Shown piece by piece: positions 1 through 9,411 of a DNA stretch of 64,000 bases. Source of the DNA: Sacculina carcini (lineage: Eukaryota; Arthropoda; Thecostraca; Sacculinidae); NCBI GenBank assembly GCA_916048095.2, contig OU696578.1:6734287-6798286 (forward strand), written 5' to 3'. Under the pieces are notes generated by a model. That model was given only the letters and a program-made list of their open reading frames with translations, was not told the DNA's origin and made no database searches. A program made the position numbers and the translations under genes. Position 1 is the stretch's first letter; the number at the start of each line of letters is the position of its first letter.

Positions 1-100
1 ATTACTTTTGTTTTATTAATTGTTCCGCACGACGTGTGGGCTCAAACATTCAATTTTACCGTGTGGAATGAATCCATATACAAAACTCACGGGCTTGACT
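1..100. repeat. Intronic dispersed repeat, left flank of piggyBac
   Basis: About 100 bases that align by eye with 3231-3300. Both share a GCACGACG-type motif nearby, then a stretch reading close to ATTAATCCATA and ending in TTTGACTT. No coding potential is visible. Its value is that it gives the uninterrupted counterpart of the piggyBac insertion site. It probably lies in an intron of the acyl-CoA dehydrogenase gene that continues leftward out of the window. Confidence 0.55.
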
Positions 101-117
101 TTAACCCATTTACCGGC
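101..117 (+). repeat. piggyBac left terminal inverted repeat with TTAA
   Basis: TTAACCCATTTACCGGC. It pairs with the reverse complement of 2424-2440 (TTAACCCATTAGCCGGC), with two mismatches in 17 bases. Confidence 0.88.
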
Positions 118-237
118 GACCATAAAATTAATGAGGTTGGCTGATTGAAATTATTTATCTTTTGTATAATTAGGTTCATTATACATGGTGAAATACGAAA
201 AACTAATTTAATATATTATTTTCTAGGATTTTCAGGA

Positions 238-255
238 TGATCTAGAAATAGATCA
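238..255. repeat. Subterminal hairpin, left side of piggyBac
   Basis: TGATCTAGAAATAGATCA has 7-base arms around a GAAA loop. Related hairpins with GTGATCTA arms occur at 2063-2084 and 2403-2422. Subterminal repeats of this kind often serve as transposase binding sites in piggyBac elements. That role is inferred here. Confidence 0.6.
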
Positions 256-351
256 CTTCCGGAGAGCGCCGTAGAGTACACCGCGTATAGTGGGTGTGTT
301 TCAAATGTCTTATATTTTTTAATAGACTGTCTGCACGCTGTGATCTAACTA

Positions 352-1652
352 TGAATGAGGCTGTGACCTTCCTGGACGACCTTGGCCTCGATGTCGATGA
401 GGTTGAGGCTGACATTCTTCTAAGTTAAGGTTGGCATTGGGGGTTTCCAAGACTCTCAATCGATGAGATGATCATAAAGTATTACGGCCATCACGACCTG
501 AAGCTGTTCATTCGAGGAAAACCCATTCGATTCGGATACAAGTTATGGTTATTGTGTCCCTCCGACGGAAACATATACGCTCCATCTTTGTATCAGTACA
601 AGGAGCAGGGTCACTCAGCAGGGATCCCGATGGGGTCTCGAGTAGTACTCAGTCCCATCTCCCTGGTCGACATCTCTAACGGGAAGGAACTCTCCTTCGA
701 CATATTGTCCGCCTCTTTATCACTTCTTGTCTCGTTGACCAAAATGAGATTCAGTGCGTTAGGAACCATCCTCGTCAATTGAACCAAGAAGGATCCGTTC
801 AAGTCGGACAAGGAGATGAAGGTTTGGGACTCTTTGGAGCTGAAAATCAACCACAAGAGCCAGATTATTTTTGTCAAGTGGAACGACAGCAGCTTTGTTT
901 ACATGGCGACGAACCACTCCAAATCACGCCCTACAGTGAAGGCGTTGCGGTACAGCCGCGCCGAGAAGAAGGTGAAGGTCGGCAAATATGCTGTTATGTC
1001 CCAGGTTCGTTTGGTCCCGCTTCAGTCCCGGGTCTCTTTTCTTGTTAGGTCTTGTTCTTGTTAGGTTATGCATGATCAGGTTAGTTGGGAAAGTGAAAGA
1101 GAGCCGGACTGAAGCAGGACCACATATACCTGGGGTGCATATATCAGTATCCAAACGTCCTTAGCTCCGTGGAGGTCGACATGCTCTGCTTCATCTCCAA
1201 GTACAACAGTAACATGCGGTCGTGGACCACCATGATTGGATGGTGGAGCACTTTGTGATTGATATCGAAGATAAAAATATACTTCGCTCTTCTGATGGGG
1301 GCAATCCATATGACCTTGGTGAATGCCTGGTTAATCCACAAGAACCATGGTTGAGAAGCCGGAAGCGGTTTCGGGCCTCGACTTCACGCGCGAGGTGGCG
1401 GTCTCGTATATGAAGATCACCAATGTCAAGGACTCAATCATCTCACGCGCCCAGATCGCTTCTCGCGTTGGACTGGCAGCGCAGCCTCCGCTGGACTCCA
1501 GCTTCGACTGCCTCGGCCATATTCGCCTCGTGCGTGAACAGCAACGTCAATGTCAGGGACCCGGTTGCAAGTCGAGCCCGCTGTCCTACTACGGAAAGTG
1601 TGCAAACACTACGCTGTGCAGGCAGTATTTCAATCCCTATCATAAGACTTAA
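352..1652 (+). pseudogene. piggyBac transposase, inactivated
   Basis: The remains are spread over several frames and cannot encode one protein. A short N-terminal piece starts at 352 and ends at an in-frame stop near 426. The best-preserved block (468-779) contains IKYYGHHDLKLFIRGKPIRF and FGYKLWLLCPSDG. It matches the piggyBac core around the second catalytic Asp, which is preserved in an S-I-D-E-M string just upstream of 468. Frame changes follow near 780, 1050-1150 and 1255-1345. The block from 1347 to 1652 ends with a Cys/His cluster (CQGPGCK, YYGKC, LC, YH) that fits the C-terminal cysteine-rich domain of this family. This was a cut-and-paste DDD transposase. It is now dead, with at least three to four disruptions. 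Confidence 0.85.
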
Positions 1653-2062
1653 ATAATTACCGACAGACAGCTCGAAAAAGTCAGTTTCGTGTTCCGATAC
1701 AGACCATCTGAACTTGGATTGAAAATATTGTATATACTCGAAGGCAGTGACGGCGCCAGGACTTTTCCGGTAGAAGACTGAAAGGGGTTAAGGAAAAAGA
1801 TGCGGGGGCTTTGGGAAGCATGAATAACTCCTCTCGAAATGTTCATGGTCAGGATTTTTGGTGTGCTCAAGGGGGTTGGCATATTTTGGGGAATTTCAGC
1901 CCCTCCAAGTCCCTCCTTGGCACCGCCGCTGCGCTAATTTTTTTTAAAAAAACCGACAGGAACGCATATTTTCATTATTAGACTAGTAATTCTTATTTTT
2001 GTGTTAAATTTCGTGCGGTGAACCTATTTCTTCTAAAACATTGAGTTGGTGCGTAAACCGGC

Positions 2063-2084
2063 AGTGATCTATTTTTAGATCACT
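2063..2084. repeat. Internal copy of the subterminal hairpin with CCGGC
   Basis: AGTGATCTATTTTTAGATCACT preceded by ACCGGC. The CCGGCAGTGATCTA core repeats, in inverted orientation, the sequence next to the right terminus. It therefore looks like a second, internal copy of the terminus-plus-hairpin module. Confidence 0.6.
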
Positions 2085-2402
2085 GAATGTAAATCGCTCC
2101 TATACAGAAGTTATAATTATTAGAGCATTGAAATTTGTTGTGAAGCAGCATGAGGTAATAGATATATTATTAAAACCAATTATTTTTCTACTCGAGGTCG
2201 TGTGTCTATGCTGTGGGTCAACAAAGAGAACCACCGAAAAAAGGGGAAAATGGTCTACTTCAATGCTCTATTAGGACAAGTTAGAAACTCCAAAGTAATT
2301 ATTTAAAATATAATCTCATAAGTAAAAGGTCCAAATATTATAACAAATAAATTATATTCATCATATCAAAAAACAAATCTGAGAAAAAAATAGTTGAAAT
2401 TT

Positions 2403-2422
2403 GTGATCTATTTTTAGATCAC
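2403..2422. repeat. Subterminal hairpin, right side of piggyBac
   Basis: GTGATCTATTTTTAGATCAC, with 8-base arms, one base inside the right inverted repeat. Confidence 0.65.
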
Positions 2423-2423
2423 T

Positions 2424-2440
2424 GCCGGCTAATGGGTTAA
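2424..2440 (-). repeat. piggyBac right terminal inverted repeat with TTAA
   Basis: GCCGGCTAATGGGTTAA, the inverted match of 101-117. It directly follows a perfect 20-base hairpin (2403-2422). Confidence 0.88.
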
Positions 2441-3611
2441 GATCCAGACTCACTAATGTAATTGCGACTTGAATGGTGTATAATTATATCGCATTATGCA
2501 ACAAATGTGAATTTAGCTGCCTTACAGTTTGGTTCCGATACTATATTGGCGGGTTGAGAGAAAAGTATTGGTGGGCCGCGTGTTTGGGACCCCTGGGGTA
2601 GATAATCTCAGTCTTCTGATTACAAATTATGATCGAATCAGTATATTTTGTGATCACAAACTCATAAGTTAAATCACATCAGACTAGGCTGAGTGCGGTC
2701 AAGATTGTATGGTTGGGTTGGTTGGGTAGGTTTGACTCAGGTTATATTGGGTTTTAATGATAGCGGAAAATATATAAATTTTAGCAATAAATATCATAGC
2801 GGTAAAAGTAAAATAGTTCTTAAGCAAATGATGTTGGGGAATGATGTTAAGTAATAAATATAGTTTGGAAACATTCTGATGAATAGATTTCATCATTTTT
2901 CATTGTTTATATCGTGTTCGTGTTCTCAATTATACCACACAACGGGCAGATTTATATAGCACGCGGGTAGAGGGATAATATTTGTCAAAATAAAAACAAA
3001 AATATTCACATTTAGACTTTTATATTGGTTAAGATTTTTATAAGTTACATTTTTTGCTTTTCAATTTGTATTCATTTTATTTTATGGATTCAATATGAAT
3101 ATTATTGTATGAATTGTTCCGCACGACGGGCGGGTTTAAAAAAAGTGTTTACATTTTTTAGTTCATCTTTTCAAATGGTTCATTTAGAAAAAGGTAATTT
3201 TTTTCAATAAAAATGATCAGCGGGCAGCAACTATAGACAATAGAACGTTCAATTTCCCCTGTAGAATTAATCCATACATAAAACCAATGGGTTTGACTTC
3301 AAGATCCAGAACGGATCGTGTTCGAGTTCTGAATTATTCAGCACGACGGGCGGGTGTAAAAATATCTAAGGCGGACTGAGGGGAAATATTTTGTCGAAAT
3401 GAAAATAATTAAACTTAGAATTTTCAATTGATTAATATTTTTATGAGTGTACCTTATTTCATTTTTAATTTTCAATATTTTTTTATGAATTGAATATGAA
3501 TTTAATGTTATGAATTGCTCCGCACAACGGGCGGGTTTTAATGCTAGTTTGTTATATTTGTTCTTTTATAATATAACCCATACACACACAAACATAAACA
3601 TGCGTGTGCAG
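2441..3611. repeat. Intronic region with three to four related GCACGACGGGCGGG repeats
   Basis: No gene is seen. The motif GAATTGTTCCGCACGACGGG, or a near form, recurs at about 3112, 3333 and 3510, with a relative at 17-40. Each copy is followed by GCGGGTTTA or similar and an AT-rich stretch. Spacing is about 180-220 bases, so this looks like a degenerate tandem repeat with units of roughly 200 bases. The stretch ends in a pyrimidine-poor but usable AG acceptor at 3610-3611. Confidence 0.5.
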
Positions 3612-3788
3612 GTGTTGCCGATATGGGAGGGCACTACCAATGTGCTGGCACTGGATATGTTGCGAGCCGTGCGTATCAGTGAGGGTGCATGTTGGCGAGC
3701 TTTGCTGGCTCACGTACACGATACACTACTGGCCACACGTCCTCAACAACACGCTCATCTGCCCTCACTGACCGCCGCCAAACACAAG
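3612..3788 (+). CDS. Acyl-CoA dehydrogenase (AidB/ACDH-11-like), internal exon
   Basis: A 59-codon exon bounded by AG (3610-3611) and GT (3789-3790), phase 0 at both ends. It begins VLPIWEGTTNVLALDMLRAV. The P-I-W-E-G-T-T-N-V string followed by L-D-x-L-R is the hallmark of the AidB/ACDH-11 branch of the flavin-dependent acyl-CoA dehydrogenases, in the C-terminal helical domain next to the FAD site. The rest of the exon is less conserved. This is the only host gene recognised in the window. Upstream exons must lie to the left, beyond an intron that holds a piggyBac element. The enzyme class oxidises acyl-CoA esters. Substrate and compartment cannot be told from this fragment. Confidence 0.75.
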
Positions 3789-3834
3789 GTAATCTTGCGG
3801 CAGTAAGCCAGCGGTGACTTTTCAATGGTTAAAG

Positions 3835-4140
3835 GCCTAAATTAGAGCTGCTACACGGGAAGAAGCCGAAGGTTGTGAACAAAAAGGTGTGACCCGTGCA
3901 TCTCGCTGTCACCACAGAGCCGACCTTATCCACGCTATGGCGCCACATGGACGGGAGACGTATTTGAGAGGGCCGCCTCCCCAGAATGCATGGCACAACA
4001 CATGACTTATATCTGGTACCATTTACTGCTGGGTGGACGGCGGCTGTTCAATTGTAGAATTTGCCAAATGAAATTGTCTTCCGCCGGGTTTCGAACCTCC
4101 CGCTTGTGCAGCAGGTGTGCTACAACTACACCACATAGTC
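3835..4140 (-). repeat. tRNA-derived SINE in intron
   Basis: Read on the - strand, 4140 to about 4080 shows a tRNA-like A box (TGGTGTAGTTGTAGCAC) and, about 30 bases on, a B box (GGTTCGAAACC, 4087-4097). A non-tRNA body follows. Arms of a true tRNA do not pair, so this is a pol III promoter of a SINE rather than a tRNA gene. Only the tRNA-like head (4081-4135) is firm. The far end near 3835 is a guess. Confidence 0.55.
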
Positions 4141-4779
4141 CAAAAGGGGTTCAGTTCATAAAGGTTTCTTACGGGTTTTATGCTTGGGTAATTTTCTAAT
4201 GGAGTAATAAATTTACTTAAGAATTCAATTATCTAAGTACCCTTGGAAATAATGGTGTATATGAAGCAGAAGCAGAAGGTTAACTGAAGGCACAATAAGG
4301 ACAGAGCTGTCTTGTAGTTCACACACGATAGCTACATTATTAATCACAGATTTGTTCAAGTACTTATTGGCTTAGTACACTGGCTATCAATTTCTCCCAT
4401 GGAAAAGCCCCGTCGATAATAATCGCCGTATTGCTCGGCGCTTATTACCAAACACGCGCCCGTAATTTGCGCGTAACTAATAGTTTTTCGAATTAAGGCA
4501 TTCGTTGATGCATAATATTTCTTAAAGGGGTGCTGGCTAAACTTTGAGATGGCATTGAAAAGATTGCGTTTAGAATTTGGAAGATGCGTGAATATGTGAA
4601 GATATAACTATATTTCACTTATCTGAAATTTTGGACAAATGCATCTGTATTTCGATAGGTTTTTACGTTTAAATGAAATATTTCGAATATAATTGTCATT
4701 TTGTTTGTTTCCATACAAATATAGTGCGTTTCAAGTTTGTGTTTTCAAGTATTTTTTATGTGATAATGCTTCTTATCAG

Positions 4780-4888
4780 ATTTTGAGGGAGTTTGAGGCT
4801 TTGGACGAGTTGTTCGGCAGTTCACGCGCAGCTGAGTTAGGTGTGTTGGCGCGTGATATAGCCATGACGCTGGCTAAGGCGTACACAG
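4780..4888 (+). CDS. Acyl-CoA dehydrogenase, penultimate exon (copy 1)
   Basis: A 109-base exon between TTATCAG (acceptor, ends 4779) and GTGCAC (donor, 4889). It enters in phase 0, as the exon ending at 3788 requires, and leaves in phase 1. It reads ILREFEALDELFGSS through LAKAYTG. Alternating charged and aliphatic residues fit the C-terminal helical bundle of the AidB/ACDH-11 group. The phase fit to both neighbours is the main evidence that it is a real exon. It is duplicated at 6656-6764. Confidence 0.7.
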
Positions 4889-5041
4889 GTGCACATCACC
4901 TCCATATCACATCCACACCACCTCCATATCACATTAACACCACATCCAGATCACATTCACTACATGGATATATATTTTCTCTGTAAGACATTTGTTCATT
5001 TATAAGTGTTTTGTATGTATGTGTGTATGTTTGTGTTTAAG

Positions 5042-5250
5042 GCGGCTTGTTATATTGGCACTGTTGTCAAAGTGACTCCACGAGGGAGGATTCTGTGGTG
5101 GTGTTGCGCTGGTGCCACCAGCATCTCAATGGTGGCGCGGCCAGTGCTGGTGCGTCCCTAGATGTGGCAGCTCTGTCCTCATCTCACCAGCGTGACAGTC
5201 TTGATCTGGTGATGGGTGGACATGAAGGAGAACTTCTAGATTTATCCTGA
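5042..5250 (+). CDS. Acyl-CoA dehydrogenase, last exon (copy 1)
   Basis: Enters in phase 1 after TTTAAG (ends 5041) and continues LLYWHCCQ and VVVLRWCHQHL, ending at a TGA at 5248-5250. The -ALRWC-H-L type string is a usual end of ACDH-11-like proteins. AATAAA follows 55 bases after the stop. The 3' end of the host gene thus appears intact in this first copy. Copy 2 (6918-7126) has the same frame with a Leu-to-Pro difference near the end. Confidence 0.7.
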
Positions 5251-5304
5251 CAGCTGGCTGATGCTATCAATGTACCATCAGTGTGATTGGGGAAATACAA
5301 TAAC

Positions 5305-5310
5305 AATAAA
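5305..5310 (+). promoter_or_regulatory. Poly(A) signal AATAAA (copy 1)
   Basis: Canonical hexamer 55 bases after the stop of the last exon. It is duplicated at 7181-7186. Confidence 0.6.
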
Positions 5311-5706
5311 AACATGTGTTTGCTATAGCGCATATATAACACATGTGCAACAAAACAGTTTAAAACCACGAAAACCACGAAAGACAGAAGTGAACACAGA
5401 TCACAAAGCTATTCATACACAGAAACAAAATGCAGTGATAAACGCCACATTAACTAATAGCAATTAAACAGTAGCAAAGGAGTGGCAGCTTCAAATGACA
5501 ACTCAAAAAAGTACCCAAAAAGGGAGAACTTGAAAGAGGAATAAGAGGAGTATATTTAATGGTGTTGTATTATATGGCATGGGCTGAGCAGGTCAAGTCG
5601 ACCTTGTACAAGGGTAATGGGTGAGTTCGGAGTGCGTCGTGAATTGGTGTTGTTGCTGAGGTTGTATATGTACGGTGGCTGTGTTTTTTAGTGTTCTTGT
5701 TATTCT

Positions 5707-6275
5707 GTGGTTTTTTCTTCTTTACAATATATTGATTCATACGACAAGCTAACCGGCCATGTCAACACAATGTCTACAGATCGCGACAATGAAGTTCTGA
5801 TATCATTATTCGGTGACGGAGATGTTGTTACCTGCTTAAAAATTGGAGTTGGTGGCAAGGCTGAAAGGCATCGAGGATGTCGCATCATTTTTACCGTTGT
5901 ATCTGGACGAAGACACATTGGCGCACTATTTGGAATTAAGTGACGGTAAGCAAAATTATGCCGGTGTTATTCAGCAGAAGTTAAAAGCGGCGTACGGCGA
6001 TGATGATTTCACTGCATAAGCAAAGTTAACGCATGTGAAATGGACCGGAGAGGCTATATCTACGTACGTCAATAACATCAAAAGGTTGGCTGGTATGGCT
6101 GAATTTGTTTATTGTTGTGTGACTAATGTGTCAATTTGGCTTTTTGTCAACGGTTTTCCCGATGTTACCAGCGTGCGTCTGAGACAGCTGATGAAGAAGA
6201 CAAAAATCGAGCTGAGCATGCTAGTCGATCACGCCCAGATCCTGTCATTGTCGCGAACCAGTGCCGCAGTAACAG
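5707..6275 (+). mobile_element. LTR-element gag fossil, partial (copy 1)
   Basis: The 5' part of the gag-like fossil fully seen at 7583-8592, cut on the right by the duplication junction. It has a helical gag-type region but no zinc knuckle in this copy. The element is broken. The 390 bases before it (5311-5700) hold no recognisable gene and no clear LTR. Confidence 0.6.
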
Positions 6276-6655
6276 TCGATAATAATCGTCGATAATAATC
6301 GCCGTATTGCTCGGCGCTTATTACCAAACACGCGCCCGTAATTTGCGCGTAACTAATAGTTTTTCGAATTAAGGCATTCGTTGATGCATAATATTTCTTA
6401 AAGGGGTGCTGGCTAAACTTTGAGATGGCATTGAAAAGATTGCGTTTAGAATTTGGAAGATGCGTGAATATGTGAAGATATAACTATATTTCACTTATCT
6501 GAAATTTTGGACAAATGCATCTGTATTTCGATAGGTTTTTACGTTTAAATGAAATATTTCGAATATAATTGTCATTTTGTTTGTTTCCATACAAATATAG
6601 TGCGTTTCAAGTTTGTGTTTTCAAGTATTTTTTATGTGATAATGCTTCTTATCAG

Positions 6656-6764
6656 ATTTTGAGGGAGTTTGAGGCTTTGGACGAGTTGTTCGGCAGTTCA
6701 CGCGCAGCTGAGTTAGGTGTGTTGGCGCGTGATATAGCCATGACGCTGGCTAAGGCGTACACAG
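6656..6764 (+). CDS. Acyl-CoA dehydrogenase, penultimate exon (copy 2)
   Basis: Identical in frame and splice borders to 4780-4888. Because it lies downstream of a complete first copy with its own poly(A) signal, it is probably not needed for the normal transcript. A transcript skipping copy 1 could use it, since the phases match. Confidence 0.6.
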
Positions 6765-6917
6765 GTGCACATCACCTCCATATCACATCCACACCACCTC
6801 CATATCACATTAACACCACATCCAGATCACATTCACTACATGGATATATATTTTCTCTGTAAGACATTTGTTCATTTATAAGTGTTTTGTATGTATGTGT
6901 GTATGTTTGTGTTTAAG

Positions 6918-7126
6918 GCGGCTTGTTATATTGGCACTGTTGTCAAAGTGACTCCACGAGGGAGGATTCTGTGGTGGTGTTGCGCTGGTGCCACCAGCAT
7001 CTCAATGGTGGCGCGGCCAGTGCTGGTGCGTCCCTAGATGTGGCAGCTCTGTCCTCATCTCACCAGCGTGACAGTCTTGATCTGGTGATGGGTGGACATG
7101 AAGGAGAACCTCTAGATTTATCCTGA
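6918..7126 (+). CDS. Acyl-CoA dehydrogenase, last exon (copy 2)
   Basis: Same exon as 5042-5250, ending at a TGA, with one amino-acid difference (EGEPLDLS instead of EGELLDLS). Both copies are open, which fits the young age of the duplication. Confidence 0.6.
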
Positions 7127-7180
7127 CAGCTGGCTGATGCTATCAATGTACCATCAGTGTGATTGGGGAAATACAATAAC

Positions 7181-7186
7181 AATAAA
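7181..7186 (+). promoter_or_regulatory. Poly(A) signal AATAAA (copy 2)
   Basis: Duplicate of the hexamer at 5305-5310. Confidence 0.55.
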
Positions 7187-7582
7187 AACATGTGTTTGCT
7201 ATAGCGCATATATAACACATGTGCAACAAAACAGTTTAAAACCACGAAAACCACGAAAGACAGAAGTGAACACAGATCACAAAGCTATTCATACACAGAA
7301 ACAAAATGCAGTGATAAACGCCACATTAACTAATAGCAATTAAACAGTAGCAAAGGAGTGGCAGCGTCAAATGACAACTCAAAAAAGTACCCAAAAAGGG
7401 AGAACTTGAAAGAGGAATAAGACGAGTATATTTAATGGTGTTGTATTATATGGCATGGGCTGAGCAGGTCAAGTCGACCTTGTACAAGGGTAATGGGTGA
7501 GTTCGGAGTGCGTCGTGAATTGGTGTTGTTGCTGAGGTTGTATATGTACGGTGGCTGTGTTTTTTAGTGTTCTTGTTATTCT

Positions 7583-8592
7583 GTGGTTTTTTCTTATTCA
7601 CAATATATTGATTCATACGACAAGCTAACCGGCCATGTCAACACAATGTCTACAGATCGCGACAATGAAATTCTGATATCATTATTCGGTGACGGAGATG
7701 TTGTTACCTGCTTAAAAATTGGAGTTGGTGGCAAGGCTGAAAGGCATCGAGGATGTCGCATCATTTTTACCGTTGTATCTGGACGAAGACACATTGGCGC
7801 ACTATTTGGAATTGAGTGACGGTAAGCAAAATTATGCCGGTGTTATTCAGCAGAAGTTAAAAGCGGCGTACGGCGATGATGATTTCACTGCATAAGCAAA
7901 GTTAGCGCATGTGAAATGGACCGGAGAGGCTATATCTACGTACGTCAATAACATCAAAAGGTTGGCTGGTATGGCTGAATTTGTTTATTGTTGTGTGACT
8001 AATGTGTCAATTTGGCTTTTTGTCAACGGTTTTCCCGATGTTACCAGCGTGCGTCTGAGACAGCTGATGAAGAAGACAAAAATGGAGCTGAGCATGCTAG
8101 TCGATCACGCCCAGATCCTGACATTGTCGCGAACCAGTGCCGCAGTAACAGGTGCGGGTAATGCGTCAGCCGTCAGTGTCGCAGTAACATGTGCGGGCGC
8201 TGCGTCAGCCGTCAGCGCTGCAGTAACATGTGCGGACGATGCGTCAGCTATCAGCGCCGGTCCAGGTGGAAGAAGAGCGGTATCTCAGTTCAACGGCAAT
8301 TGTTTTCGGTGTGGGGGGTTTCATCGTATCAGAGATTGTCCAGAAAAAGATGTGAAGTGTTTTAATTGCACTATGTTTGGTCATGTTGCTAGCCAATGCT
8401 CGGGAAACGAGTGAGGGGTGACTCATGCGCCGCTAGTCAACCCTGTAGTCGGAATGAGGCGCATATTGGCTCACTGCCTATTGTTGATATTATGTGCGGG
8501 GATGCGAGTGTTAAGGGCCTTGTTGACACATGCTGCACTGTAACTGTGGTACACCTGAAGTTTGTGTCAGAATTTAGTGGTATAACAGTGTG
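7583..8592 (+). mobile_element. LTR-element gag-protease fossil (Gypsy type), partial
   Basis: A gag-type region is followed by a CCHC zinc knuckle pair (CFRCGGFHRIRDC and CFNCTMFGHVASQC) and then an aspartic-protease-like start with V-D-T near 8520-8535. The order gag, knuckle, protease is that of Gypsy-type LTR elements. The fossil is broken, has no visible LTR and stops at 8592-8599, where the Polinton begins. The acyl-CoA dehydrogenase 3' end lies just upstream. Confidence 0.7.
8142..8258 (+). repeat. Three 39-bp in-frame repeats in the gag fossil
   Basis: Three copies of a 13-residue unit of the form AVT-C/G-A-x-x-ASA-V/I-S, just before the zinc knuckles. The first duplication unit ends inside the first repeat. 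Confidence 0.8.
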
Positions 8593-8689
8593 AAGAGCGA
8601 GTAGAAGGCCGATACACTTTGTCACATTTGTTTACATTACTTAGGCCCCTCCCCCTCTGACGTCATTTTTTTGTTTTTGTTTTTTTGCC

Positions 8690-8800
8690 TCAACCTGACC
8701 TAACCCAACCCAACCTAACCCAACCTAACCTAACCCGACCCGACCTAACCCAGCCTAACCTAACTTTTTCTTTATACTATACCTAACCTAACTTTTTTAT
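8690..8800. repeat. Degenerate CCTAA (TTAGG-like) tract
   Basis: Runs of CCTAACC, CCCAACC and CCGACC. CCTAA is the complement of the arthropod telomere pentamer, but the array is too degenerate and too internal to be a telomere. Similar tracts lie at 16527-16565, 25685-25800, 33526-33565 and 53815-53845, always within Polinton termini. Confidence 0.75.
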
Positions 8801-8814
8801 GTATTCTAAATATA

Positions 8815-8895
8815 CATACCTGACGGGTTTCGAACCGTGGTCCTCGCGTCTGCAAGCCAGCGTCTGCTGAGATCGGCCACAGCAGCGTTTTACAG
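8815..8895 (-). repeat. tRNA-like element inside Polinton terminus
   Basis: On the - strand it shows a B box GGTTCGAAACC and an upstream TGCAGACGCGAGG stretch resembling the 3' half of a Cys-type tRNA. Acceptor arms do not pair. Copies occur at 16583-16645, 25812-25892, 33582-33644 and, inverted, 53735-53800. Confidence 0.5.
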
Positions 8896-8952
8896 GTGAT
8901 GTGTAATAGGTGTATATATAGCGCTTGCTGCTGGAACTAGACATATTTGATT

Positions 8953-9411
8953 CTTTAGCGCCACATTTGTCTCTAAATTATTTTATTTGTCTCTTTAGCG
9001 CCACATTTGTCTCTAAATTATTTTATTTGTATCTTTAGCGCCACATTTGTCTCTAAATTATTTTATTTGTCTCTTTAGCGCCACAGTTGTCTCAAAATTA
9101 TTTTATTTTTCTCTTTAGCGCCACATTTGTCTCTAAAATATTTTATTTGTCTCTTTAGCGCCACATTTGTCTCTAAATTAATTTATGTGTGTCTTTAGCG
9201 CCACATTTGTCTCTAAATTATTTTATTTGTCTCTTTAGCGCCACAGTTGTCTCTAGAAAAATTATTTGTCTCTTTAGCGCCACATTTGTCTCTAAATTAT
9301 TTTATTTGTCTCTTTAGCGCCACATTTGTCTCTAAATTATTTTTTTTGTCTCTTTAGCGCCACATTTGTCTCTAAATTATTGTATTTGTCTCTTTAGCGC
9401 CACATTTGTAT
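8953..9411. repeat. 40-bp minisatellite, about 12 units (unit A)
   Basis: Unit TTTAGCGCCACATTTGTCTC plus TAAATTATTTTATTTGTCTC. Units differ by a few bases each and one is shortened. A degenerate inverted trace occurs at 53905-53970 at the other end of the Polinton. No spacer structure is present, so this is not CRISPR-like. Confidence 0.92.

Larger units (their letters stand above)
101..2440 (+). mobile_element. piggyBac DNA transposon, complete ends, decayed inside
   Basis: The element starts at TTAA (101-104) followed by CCCATTTACCGGC and ends with GCCGGCTAATGGG followed by TTAA (2437-2440). These are inverted termini of 13 bases with two mismatches, flanked by the TTAA duplication diagnostic of piggyBac. 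The flanks rejoin as GACTTTAAGATCCAG. A related genomic repeat at 3294-3308 reads GACTTCAAGATCCAG without the insert, which acts as an empty site. Short hairpins lie near both ends. The interior holds a broken transposase (352-1652) and about 750 bases of AT-rich non-coding DNA. At about 2.3 kb the length is normal for the superfamily. Confidence 0.9.
4413..6288. repeat. 1,876-bp tandem duplication, first copy
   Basis: Matches 6289-8151 at a constant offset of 1,876 bases, with roughly ten substitutions seen by eye (about 0.5%). It contains intron sequence, the last two acyl-CoA dehydrogenase exons with their poly(A) signal, and the start of an LTR-element gag fossil. The junction at 6276-6303 shows TCGATAATAATCG twice in a row. 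The same string begins the first copy at 4413. Confidence 0.92.
6289..8151. repeat. 1,876-bp tandem duplication, second copy
   Basis: The copy of 4413-6275. Similarity ends at GCAGTAACAG (8142-8151), where this copy runs on into the rest of the gag fossil while the first copy is cut by the junction. The second copy therefore retains the original right flank. Confidence 0.92.

Noticed and set aside
4081-4140. tRNA gene on the - strand
   Set aside because: A and B boxes are present, but acceptor and T arms do not pair. It fits a tRNA-derived SINE head.
8690-8800. Telomere or interstitial telomere array
   Set aside because: The CCTAA-like tract is short and degenerate, and a copy recurs within every Polinton terminus.
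8815-8895. tRNA-Cys gene
   Set aside because: Only the 3' half resembles a tRNA, stems are not paired, and it recurs in each Polinton terminus.
8953-9411. Regular 40-bp repeats that could suggest a CRISPR array
   Set aside because: Units are contiguous without unique spacers, AT-rich, and lie in a eukaryotic transposon terminus. It is a minisatellite.
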